Assembly (NCBI GenBank): GCA_026394265.1
Contig: JAPKYO010000003.1
Location: 1-36,778 of the forward strand
DNA length: 36,778 nucleotides
Reading direction: 5' to 3'
Origin: Candidatus Bathyarchaeota archaeon
GTDB lineage: Archaea > Thermoproteota > Bathyarchaeia > TCS64
A program made the translations under genes and the position numbers. How positions within the stretch are numbered: position 1 is the first letter of the stretch; every line of letters starts with the position of its first letter. The notes under the pieces were generated by a model. That model did not search any database. It was not told the origin of the DNA and worked only from the letters and a program-made list of their open reading frames with translations. Positions 16,714 through 22,968 of this stretch are shown here, piece after piece.

Positions 16714-18806
16714 CCGCTTTTCTCCACCTGCACGAATATCGTGTGTGTCCGGGTGGCCCGGCTGGGCATCGTGGGCTCCGTGGGGGCTAGGACGTTTGGT
16801 GAGCCGCTCGTCTCCACGCCGTCGGCGTCGAATGTGGGCCACGCCCCCTCCTGAAGGCAGACCACGCCCGCCGTTATGTCCCCGGTGACCATCGCGGGTA
16901 TCCTGACCTTCCCGATCTGGTTGTGTATCAGCACGTCGTCTCCGTCGGCGATGCCCATCGCCGAGGCGTCCTCGGGGTTGATCCAGAGGGCGTGCCTCTC
17001 ACGCTCCCTGAAGAAGGGGATGTTCCAGTTCTCGCTGTGTACGCGGTAGCGGGACTTGGGGCTGATGAGGCGCAGCGGGTGTGCCTCATCTGGGAAGGCA
17101 GCGCGGCACGTTGGGATCGCCGGGTATCCCGTCGCCGCGTAGGCATCCGAGTGTATCTGCACGAGCCCCGAGGGGGTCTTGAGTGGATTCGCCTTCGGGT
17201 CCGCGACGAAGGCCGCGAGGGCGACGCGGTGCTGGTCCGCTCCGAAGTAGATGCCCTTCCTCTTGAACTCGGCGGCGTCGGGCACCTCGGATTCGGCGAT
17301 GAACTTGTCGAGCCACTCCTCCTCTGTGCGCCCCTCGGAGAAGGCGGGGAGGATGCCGAGCCTCTCGGCGAGTAGGCAGAATATCTCGTAGTCAGTCTTC
17401 GCCTCCCCCGCTGGCTCAGCGACCTTGTGGCTGTACATGACGTGGTTGCCGCCGTCGGCGATGACGATGTCGTTTCGCTCGAGGAACATGGCGGCGGGCA
17501 GGACGACGTCACAGTGCATGGCGGTGGGCGTGAGGAAGAAGTCGTGGCAGACCGAGAACTCGACCGAGTGGAACGCGCGTATGACCTTGTGGGTATCGGC
17601 TGCGGTGGATAGGTAGTTTCCGCCGACGTTGTAGAGCGCCTTGATGTCGGTGGGGTAGCCGCCCCGTTTGCCCTCTAGGACGGCGTCGGCCCACTTGTAG
17701 GCGGTGACGGATGCGTCGGCGGGGTTGGCGAGTGATGGGAGGCTCCCCATCTTTGGCGAGGGGAGTGTGCCCCACGTGAGTGCGCCGCTTGAGCCGCCCG
17801 GGACTCCGAGGTTGCCCGTCGCGACCTGAAGGGCAATCGACATCCGAATCGCTTCCTCGCCGCCGAGTGTCCTCTGTATGCTCAGGCCGGGGATGATGGC
17901 GGTGGGGTGTGTGCGCCCGTATCTCCGGGCGAGGTCCCTGATCTCCCAGGCGGGCGTCCCGCAGATGCCCTCGGCCCACTCCGGCGTCTTGGGCACGCCG
18001 TCGTCGCGCCCGAGGATGTGGTCGATGAGTTCGTCGAAGCCGTAGCTGTACTTCTCCACATAGGCGCGGTCAACCATCCCCTCGGTTGCGAGGACGTGGA
18101 GGATCGCCATCATCATCGCCGAGTCCGTGCCCGGGTAGATGGGCATCCACTTGGTCGCGAGGGTCTTCGCGGTTAGTGTCCTGCGGGGGTCGATGAAGAC
18201 GACCTCGACGCCACGGGCCTTCGCCTCCCTGACATGGGCCTCCAGCGCCCCCTCGTGGCGTGCCTCCGCTATGTTCGCCCCCCAGAGGATGATCATCTTG
18301 GAGCTGCGCAGGGTGCCGGCGTCGATGCCAGCCGCCTTTGTGCCGAGGACGAAGGGTGTCGTGTATTTCCCCGCCGCGCTGCTGTAGCCGTCGGCGACGT
18401 CGGTGTATCCGCCGAGCAGGGCGAGGAAGCGGCGCAGGATGTTTGACGTCTCGTGGAGTGCGCCGGTCGAGGTGCCCGCGCTGCCGAGCCTGAATATCGA
18501 CGCGGCCCCGTGCCTCTCCTTGATCTCCGTGAGTTTGCGAGCCACGAGGTCGAGGGCCTCCCCCCACTCCGCCTCCCTGAAGTCGCTGGAGCCCCGGGGG
18601 CCGACCCTAATGAGCGGCTTCCGTAGCCTGTCGGGGGCGTAGAGGACGCGCGTCATCTGCAGCCCCTTTATGCAGCCCGCCATGTGCGGGTCGCCGTTGG
18701 GGTTGTTGGTGATCCTGACGACCCTGCCGTCCTCGATGTGGGCTAGCAGCGGGCAGCCGCCCCCGCAGTCAAGCGGGCAGGCGACGGGAAGCGTCCTCTC
18801 AACCAT
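16710..18806 (-). CDS. DMSO-reductase-family molybdopterin oxidoreductase, orphan catalytic subunit
   Basis: A 698-residue enzyme of the molybdopterin bis-guanine dinucleotide (MopB) superfamily. The N-terminal 4Fe-4S site is Cys10, Cys14, Cys18 and Cys45 (C-x3-C-x3-C-x26-C). Further family signatures are ILWGANIAEARHEG, VVFIDPRRTLTAKTLATKW, PGTDSAMMMAILH and GLSIQRTLGGEEAIRMSIALQ, and the C-terminal cap domain has SPKSRYRVHSENWNIP and GDDVLIHNQIGKVRIPAMV. No Cys or Sec is apparent at the likely Mo-ligand region (GYSSAAGKYTTP), so a Ser ligand is plausible. There is no twin-arginine signal and no B or membrane-anchor subunit beside it, so it is probably cytoplasmic and acts alone or with a distant partner. 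Relatives include DMSO/polysulphide reductases and transhydroxylases; the substrate is open. Convergent with the small-subunit gene, sharing CTAG. Confidence 0.9.
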   Translation of the reverse strand: MVERTLPVACPLDCGGGCPLLAHIEDGRVVRITNNPNGDPHMAGCIKGLQMTRVLYAPDRLRKPLIRVGPRGSSDFREAEWGEALDLVARKLTEIKERHGAASIFRLGSAGTSTGALHETSNILRRFLALLGGYTDVADGYSSAAGKYTTPFVLGTKAAGIDAGTLRSSKMIILWGANIAEARHEGALEAHVREAKARGVEVVFIDPRRTLTAKTLATKWMPIYPGTDSAMMMAILHVLATEGMVDRAYVEKYSYGFDELIDHILGRDDGVPKTPEWAEGICGTPAWEIRDLARRYGRTHPTAIIPGLSIQRTLGGEEAIRMSIALQVATGNLGVPGGSSGALTWGTLPSPKMGSLPSLANPADASVTAYKWADAVLEGKRGGYPTDIKALYNVGGNYLSTAADTHKVIRAFHSVEFSVCHDFFLTPTAMHCDVVLPAAMFLERNDIVIADGGNHVMYSHKVAEPAGEAKTDYEIFCLLAERLGILPAFSEGRTEEEWLDKFIAESEVPDAAEFKRKGIYFGADQHRVALAAFVADPKANPLKTPSGLVQIHSDAYAATGYPAIPTCRAAFPDEAHPLRLISPKSRYRVHSENWNIPFFRERERHALWINPEDASAMGIADGDDVLIHNQIGKVRIPAMVTGDITAGVVCLQEGAWPTFDADGVETSGSPNVLAPTEPTMPSRATRTHTIFVQVEKSG

Positions 18807-18883
18807 GTCGAATCGCTCGGGGTGTTTTGATTGCTCAGTGTGTGCCTATTGAAAATGTTATCGGCGTCGCCTGATGGGGAGGA

Positions 18884-18893
18884 CTTATCATAT
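18884..18893 (+). promoter_or_regulatory. TATA-like box for the pyrophosphatase-like gene
   Basis: ACTTATCATA, 22-31 bp before ATG 18915, which fits a leaderless start. A GGAGGAG lies immediately before the ATG, so a short leader with a ribosome site is the alternative. The rest of the 108-bp gap to the divergent oxidoreductase start shows no other clear signal. Confidence 0.5.
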
Positions 18894-18914
18894 TCCTAGG
18901 GTTATTGGAGGAGC

Positions 18915-19262
18915 ATGGTTGATGGCAGGTTCTGGGTGAACCTCGACCGCCTCGTCGCGGAGAGCCGAGTCATAGTCGACAACCCACGCGGGACGCACGA
19001 CGGCGACTCGTCGACGTTCGTCTACCCCGTCGACTACGGCTACCTAGAGGGCACGTCCTCGATGGATGGGGAGGGCATCGACGTCTTCGTCGGCTCCGAC
19101 CCCGGGCAGATGGTCGACGCAATCGTCTGCACCGTCGACCTCGTCAAGAGGGACTCGGAGATCAAGGTGCTCATCGGCTGCACCGAGGAGGAGAAGCAGG
19201 CGATAATGGGCCTCTACGAGGTCTTTCCCCCGATGTGCGGCGTCCTCGTAAGGCGGGGCTGA
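18915..19262 (+). CDS. Short family I inorganic-pyrophosphatase-like protein
   Basis: A 115-residue protein matching the core of soluble family I inorganic pyrophosphatase but much shorter than the usual 170-180 residues. The match is VDNPRGT, then FVYPVDYGYLEGT, then DGEGIDVFVG. The canonical metal-binding triad D-x-D-P-x-D reads D-G-E-G-I-D, with Glu for the middle Asp. The VDLVKRDSEIKV segment keeps the next two Asp positions but has Glu where the catalytic Lys is expected, and the strand carrying the canonical Arg between PKG and YP is missing. Activity on pyrophosphate is therefore doubtful; a related phosphate chemistry is possible. It lies just before xdhC on the same strand, but xdhC has its own TATA-like box at its 3' end. 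TGA stop. Confidence 0.75.
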   Translation: MVDGRFWVNLDRLVAESRVIVDNPRGTHDGDSSTFVYPVDYGYLEGTSSMDGEGIDVFVGSDPGQMVDAIVCTVDLVKRDSEIKVLIGCTEEEKQAIMGLYEVFPPMCGVLVRRG

Positions 19263-19266
19263 ATCG

Positions 19267-19272
19267 TTTTAA
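19267..19272 (+). promoter_or_regulatory. TATA-like box for xdhC
   Basis: TTTTAA immediately after the pyrophosphatase-like stop and 26-31 bp before ATG 19298. This is the spacing of a leaderless gene and is the reason for choosing that ATG over the longer in-frame start at 19235. Confidence 0.6.
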
Positions 19273-19297
19273 GCAGTCTCCGCCCCCTATCCTTGGG

Positions 19298-20077
19298 ATG
19301 AGCGACCCGGAGATATTCAGCCGAGCCAACGAGTTCCTCGCCAGGGGGCAGAGCGTCGTGCTATGCACGCTGATCCAAAAGGAGGGCTCGGGGCCGCGTG
19401 AGCCCGGGTCGAAGATGCTCGTGACGCCAGACGGTAAGGCGCTCGGCACCATCGGGGGCGGGGGGATGGAGAGGCTCATCGTCACGCAGGCGCTTGAGGC
19501 GCTCGCGGAGGGTAAGCCCCGGACGCTGCACTTCGCCATGGGGATACCCCCGAGGGAGGGCATGATCGCCATCGACTCAAAGTGCGGGGGAGAGGTCAAG
19601 ATATTCATGGACATAGTCAAACCCGATCCACGGCTCATAATCATGGGGTCTGGCTGGATAGCCCAGGCCACGGCCCGCTACGCGAAGGAGTGCGGCTTCG
19701 AGGTCACGGTCATCGATGACGCCGCGACGGCGAAGCAGGAGTATTTCCCCGGGATGACGATTGTCAACGGCAAGTACCCCGAGTCGCTTGGGGGCGTCGA
19801 GATTCGCTCCTCCGACTTCGTCGCCGTCCTGCACGGCGAGACGCCCTTCGAGCTAGCCGCCCTCCGCCACGCAGCCAAGGCGAAGCCCGCATACATCGGC
19901 CTACTCGGCAGCGGCAACAAGGCGAAGAAGCACAAGGAGCAGCTAAAGTCCGAGGGCTTCGACGCGAAGGTGCTCGACGCCCTATACGCCCCCATCGGCC
20001 TCGACATAAGCGCCGAGACCCCCGAGGAGATAGGCGTCAGCATAGTCGCCGAGATGATAAAGAGGAAACGAGGCTAG
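19298..20077 (+). CDS. xdhC: XdhC/CoxI family molybdenum-cofactor maturation factor
   Basis: A 259-residue XdhC-type protein. The family binds Mo cofactor, protects it and helps insert it in sulphurated form into XDH-family enzymes. The N-terminal XdhC_CoxI domain shows VVLCTLIQKEGSGPREPGSK and GTIGGGGMERL; the C-terminal Rossmann domain shows LIIMGSGWIAQATARYAKECGFEVTVIDD-type sequence in two parts and ends GLLGSGNKAKKH with PIGLDISAETPEEIGVSI. The usual GAGHVA loop is GSGWIA here, so the common His is absent. It lies between two XDH-family operons and could serve both. ATG 19298 is preceded by a well-placed TATA-like box. Its TAG forms a CTAG shared with the convergent gene at 20074. Confidence 0.9.
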   Translation: MSDPEIFSRANEFLARGQSVVLCTLIQKEGSGPREPGSKMLVTPDGKALGTIGGGGMERLIVTQALEALAEGKPRTLHFAMGIPPREGMIAIDSKCGGEVKIFMDIVKPDPRLIIMGSGWIAQATARYAKECGFEVTVIDDAATAKQEYFPGMTIVNGKYPESLGGVEIRSSDFVAVLHGETPFELAALRHAAKAKPAYIGLLGSGNKAKKHKEQLKSEGFDAKVLDALYAPIGLDISAETPEEIGVSIVAEMIKRKRG

Positions 20078-20664
20078 AGGCGTATCTCGAATCGGCACAC
20101 GTCCGAGCCCGTGAGGCCGGATTCTAGGAGCTTCACCTCGACGGGTCGCCCGAGGACGCTCCGCCAGTAGGTCCTTGCGAAGGACTCACCGCACTTGCAG
20201 TAGGTCGGCGACATCGTCTCCCCCTCGGGGAGCCCCCGTGTGAGGGCGCAGAAGCAGCGCATCTTCATCCCGAAGCCCCGGGGCGTGTAGACCTGGTAGA
20301 GGACGCCGTCGCCGCGTTCCAGCCTGCTGCTCGCCTTCGCCGCCTTGACCTCGGCGTCGATGAACGCCTCCTCCGTCTTGTGCTTCCTCCGCTTGGCGAG
20401 TCCGGCGTCTATGGCGCGCCTGTTCGCCTCGCTGCAGTTCCTGCCGCACTCCTCCATGACGCCGTTCCTCGTCTCCTCCGGGAGGAGCGCGTCCATCCTC
20501 TGGACCGCGCCGTTGACCCAAACCGCCAGCTCCTCGTCCCCGACGCTGGGCTTCAGCTCCCCCCTGCCCTCCATCACCTTCTCCATCGCCTCGCGCCCCG
20601 CGAGGCGCTCGACGTTCAGCCCGATGACGTCAACCTGAGTGAACTTCTTAGCCAACACGACCAC
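20074..20664 (-). CDS. Uncharacterised protein with a Cys-rich C-terminal domain
   Basis: I do not recognise a characterised family with certainty. The 196-residue protein has no membrane segment. The N-terminal half is helical and charged and includes MEECGRNCSEANRRAID. The C-terminal third is a Cys-containing domain: MRCFCALTRGLPEG, then YCKCGESFARTYWRSVLGRP, then VEVKLLESGLTGSDVCRFEI. This end looks like DUF6144/V4R-type small-ligand or metal-binding domains, which is a tentative resemblance. The GTG at 20664 is supported by a TATA-like box 25-31 bp upstream. Its TAG overlaps the xdhC stop in a shared CTAG. It sits among molybdenum-enzyme genes, so a link is possible but unproven. Confidence 0.6.
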   Translation of the reverse strand: MVVLAKKFTQVDVIGLNVERLAGREAMEKVMEGRGELKPSVGDEELAVWVNGAVQRMDALLPEETRNGVMEECGRNCSEANRRAIDAGLAKRRKHKTEEAFIDAEVKAAKASSRLERGDGVLYQVYTPRGFGMKMRCFCALTRGLPEGETMSPTYCKCGESFARTYWRSVLGRPVEVKLLESGLTGSDVCRFEIRL

Positions 20665-20688
20665 CCGATCGAAAAATGATTCACACCG

Positions 20689-20695
20689 TTATAAG
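20689..20695 (-). promoter_or_regulatory. TATA-like box for the Cys-rich protein gene
   Basis: CTTATAA on the minus strand, 25-31 bp before GTG 20664, implying a leaderless transcript. Confidence 0.55.
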
Positions 20696-20700
20696 TGTAA

Positions 20701-21023
20701 AGCATGGCGCGCGGAGGGGATCCCGGCGAAACAGGTAGGGAGAAGGGGGTACCACTGATCCGCTCTGAAAAGACGCCGTCCGCTTAAAGGAGCTAGAATA
20801 AGGCTCCGATGATGATCTGATCTAAGCAAAAAGAGCACATATTCGCTACCAGGGATGAAAAAATCGTTATGATGTGTAGCACGCCATAAGCCCCCGGAAC
20901 CGGCGAAAAAAAGGGGTAGACGAAATATCCCCGAAATGAACGCCCCCGGACGAAAAAAGCCTGAAAACGGGCCCGATCGATCACGGATCTAAGCAAAGGA
21001 AGCATCTATTCCCTACAGTGACG
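20701..21023. repeat. Non-coding tandem duplication, two diverged copies of about 170 bp
   Basis: The only gene-free stretch over 300 bp (20665-21023). It is more AT-rich than its neighbours and full of GAAA/GAAAAAA runs on the plus strand. Two segments repeat. GATCTAAGCAAA occurs exactly at 20819-20830 and 20986-20997, and the similarity extends over about 48 bp (20802-20849 against 20969-21015), with CCGAT upstream and ATTCxCTAC downstream. Weaker similarity continues upstream, with CCGGCGAAA at 20724-20732 and 20901-20909. The offset is 167-177 bp, so the whole stretch looks like a diverged tandem duplication. It lies 3' of mocA and 5' of the Cys-rich gene, both on the minus strand, where the runs read as T-tracts. 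It may be terminators, a pair of small RNAs, or a mobile-element remnant; I see no ORF, tRNA or C/D-box RNA. Confidence 0.55.
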
Positions 21024-21605
21024 CTACTTCTCGAAGAGGCGCTTGGCGCGCTCGAAGTCGGCGGGTGTGTCGAAGTCGACCGTGCTCCACTCGCCCCCCT
21101 CGACGTGTACGTGCGCGCCCTCGTGCCTCTCCACGACCTCCTTCAGCGTCCCCGAGAGGGCGAGTATCTCCCCGAAGAGGCTCCCCCTGAAGAGGACTGG
21201 ATGTCCCCTCCTCCCGCCGTGGGTGGGGCTTACGATGAGCGCCCCGGGGACGTCCTCCATCGCCGCCGCCATCCTGCGGATGAGCTCGGGTCTCAGCTCA
21301 AGCTGGTCGCCTAGGACGAGGAACGCCGCGTCGGCGCCGTCCATCGCCCTGATCCCCGTCTGGAAGCTGGTGGTCATCCCCTTCTCGTGGTCCGGGTTGT
21401 GGACGACTCGTACACCGTGAGCGGAGGCTATAACCATTATCGGCTCGGGGTTGTTACCCGTCACCACGACGACATCGTCAACCCCCTCAGTCAACGCGTC
21501 CAGAAGCCTGTCGAGGACAGTCCTCCCCCCGACCGTGAGCAGCAGCTTGTTCACGCCCATCCGGCTGCTCTTGCCCGCGGCGAGGACGACCGCCCCAGTC
21601 CTCAA
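21024..21605 (-). CDS. mocA: MocA-type molybdenum cofactor cytidylyltransferase
   Basis: A 193-residue nucleotidyltransferase that adds CMP to molybdopterin, giving the cytosine dinucleotide cofactor needed by XDH-family enzymes. The nucleotide-binding signature VLAAGKSSRMGVNKLLL is at the N terminus (about residues 7-23). Later family segments are VVVTGNNPEPIM, NPDHEKGMTTSFQTGI, LVLGDQLEL and GHPVLFRG. The start is TTG 21605, which overlaps the small-subunit stop by four bases (TTGA). A longer in-frame start exists further up, but it would run through the small-subunit gene. It is the fourth gene of the second XDH-type operon, fitting MocA rather than the GTP-using MobA. Ends in TAG. Confidence 0.88.
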   Translation of the reverse strand: MRTGAVVLAAGKSSRMGVNKLLLTVGGRTVLDRLLDALTEGVDDVVVVTGNNPEPIMVIASAHGVRVVHNPDHEKGMTTSFQTGIRAMDGADAAFLVLGDQLELRPELIRRMAAAMEDVPGALIVSPTHGGRRGHPVLFRGSLFGEILALSGTLKEVVERHEGAHVHVEGGEWSTVDFDTPADFERAKRLFEK

Positions 21606-22072
21606 CCCGGTCCCTTCATCTTCGCCGCGGCCGACTGAACCGCCTTGACGATGTTGACGTAGCCCGTGCAGCGGCACATGTTCCCCTTCAGGTACTCCCT
21701 GATCTCCGTCTCCGTCGGCTGGGGCTTCTCCGAGAGGAGCGCCTTCGTCGACATGATGAAGCCGGGTGTGCAGAAGCCGCACTGGACCGCGCCCTCCTCG
21801 AGGTACGCCTCCTGGATGGGGTGGAGGCGGTCGTACTCGCCGAGGCTCTCTATGGTCTCAAGCGTCCTCCCATCCGCGTCGACTGCGAGTATCATGCAGG
21901 CGAGCACCGACTCGCCGTCGAGGAGCACCGTGCAGGCGCCGCACTCCCCGACGCCGCATCCGTACTTGGCGCCGGTGAGCAGCATGTTCTCACGTATCAG
22001 GCTGAGTAGCAGCGTGTTCGGCTCCACGTCGAAGCCCCTCGGCTTGCCGTTGACCCTTATTGTGATCTTCAT
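21602..22072 (-). CDS. XDH-family 2Fe-2S (small) subunit 2
   Basis: A 156-residue iron-sulphur subunit with two [2Fe-2S] clusters. The plant-type domain has CGVGECGACTVLLDG with an upstream YGC and a later Cys in VLACMIL. The C-terminal domain has CGFCTPGFIMS and CRCTGYVNI. ATG 22072 overlaps the stop of the FAD subunit (TGATG); GTG 22075 is the alternative. The stop TGA overlaps the TTG of mocA. Compared with subunit 1 at 16249 it has the same architecture but is clearly diverged, so the two enzymes are not a recent duplication. Confidence 0.92.
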   Translation of the reverse strand: MKITIRVNGKPRGFDVEPNTLLLSLIRENMLLTGAKYGCGVGECGACTVLLDGESVLACMILAVDADGRTLETIESLGEYDRLHPIQEAYLEEGAVQCGFCTPGFIMSTKALLSEKPQPTETEIREYLKGNMCRCTGYVNIVKAVQSAAAKMKGPG

Positions 22073-22968
22073 CACTTGTCCCTCCTTGAGTCCTCGAGGA
22101 TGCGCGTAAGCGCCTCCATGGCGAGTCCCTTCGAGGCGAGGCGCCTGTACTCGGCTGTCCCCCTGATGTCGGTGATTGGCTTGATGCTCTCCGAGACGAG
22201 CTTACCCGCCTCCTCGACGGCGTCGACGGTCAGCTTCTTCTTCGCCAGGCTCTGCTCGACGTTCCTGAGTCTGAGTGGGGTGGGTGCTACTGCGCCCATG
22301 ACGACCCTGATGCCCTCCACCGTCTCCCTCTTCATCTTCGCGTTGACGGCGATGCTGACTGTGGCGAGGTCGAGGCTCGTCCTCCCCAGCTTTATGAAGG
22401 CGCCCCTGTTTCCCTCCTCCGGGTAGGGGAGCGTCAGGCTCGCCAGCAGCTCACCCCTGCCGAGGACCGTCCTCCCCGGACCCGTGAAGAAGCTCTCAAG
22501 CTCTATACTCCTCTCCCCCGTCGGCCCGGCGATGTTCGCCTTGGCGCCGAGGGCTACGAGTGCCTGCGCGCTGTCCGCCGCGGGGGACGCGTTGCAGAGG
22601 TTCCCCCCGACAGTTGCCATGTTCCTGATCTGCACCGAGCCGATCGCGACGACCGCCTCGTGCAGGAGGGGGAGCTTCTCGGTGACTATGATGCTCCTCT
22701 CTAGGTCGCGGAGCCGCGTGAGGGCGCCGATCCTGATCTGCTCAGCCTCCTCGCGGACCCCCGCGAGTTCGGGTATGTGCTTGAGGTTGACGACGTGCTT
22801 CGGCTTGAGTAGTGCCTGCTTCATCTTGGGGACGAGATCGGTGCCCCCTGCGAGGACCGCCGCCTCCACGCCGTGCTCGTCCAGAAGCTTCACCGCCTCC
22901 GCTACGCTCGCCGGCGCGTGGTACTCGAAGCCGCGTATTATGTGGGTGTTGTGCGTGTTGATGCTCAT
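22072..22968 (-). CDS. XDH-family FAD-binding (medium) subunit 2
   Basis: A 298-residue FAD subunit. Flavin-binding motifs are LAGGTDLVPKMKQ near residues 39-51 and TVGGNLCNASPAADSAQ near residues 118-134. The C-terminal domain ends with PITDIRGTAEYRRLASKGLAMEAL. It carries electrons between the 2Fe-2S subunit and an external acceptor. ATG 22968 overlaps the large-subunit stop by four bases (ATGA), and its own TGA overlaps the small-subunit start. Middle gene of the second operon. Confidence 0.92.
   Translation of the reverse strand: MSINTHNTHIIRGFEYHAPASVAEAVKLLDEHGVEAAVLAGGTDLVPKMKQALLKPKHVVNLKHIPELAGVREEAEQIRIGALTRLRDLERSIIVTEKLPLLHEAVVAIGSVQIRNMATVGGNLCNASPAADSAQALVALGAKANIAGPTGERSIELESFFTGPGRTVLGRGELLASLTLPYPEEGNRGAFIKLGRTSLDLATVSIAVNAKMKRETVEGIRVVMGAVAPTPLRLRNVEQSLAKKKLTVDAVEEAGKLVSESIKPITDIRGTAEYRRLASKGLAMEALTRILEDSRRDK

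Noticed and set aside
19235..19297. Upstream start for xdhC
   Set aside because: It overlaps the end of the pyrophosphatase-like gene. The TATA-like box at 19267-19272 would lie inside the longer frame, and ATG 19298 matches the family start.
20805..20822. C/D-box small RNA (ATGATGA next to CTGA)
   Set aside because: The C-like and D-like boxes are adjacent with no guide spacer, and no paired C'/D' boxes are found.
20819..20997. CRISPR-like repeat pair
   Set aside because: Only two diverged copies with 150-bp spacing and no cas genes; it does not fit an array.
20665..21023. RNase P or SRP RNA in the gene-free stretch
   Set aside because: None of the conserved core motifs of either RNA could be found on either strand.
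21606..21782. N-terminal extension of mocA in the same frame
   Set aside because: It runs through the 2Fe-2S subunit gene in a different frame and does not resemble a nucleotidyltransferase; the TTGA overlap at 21605 gives the right start.
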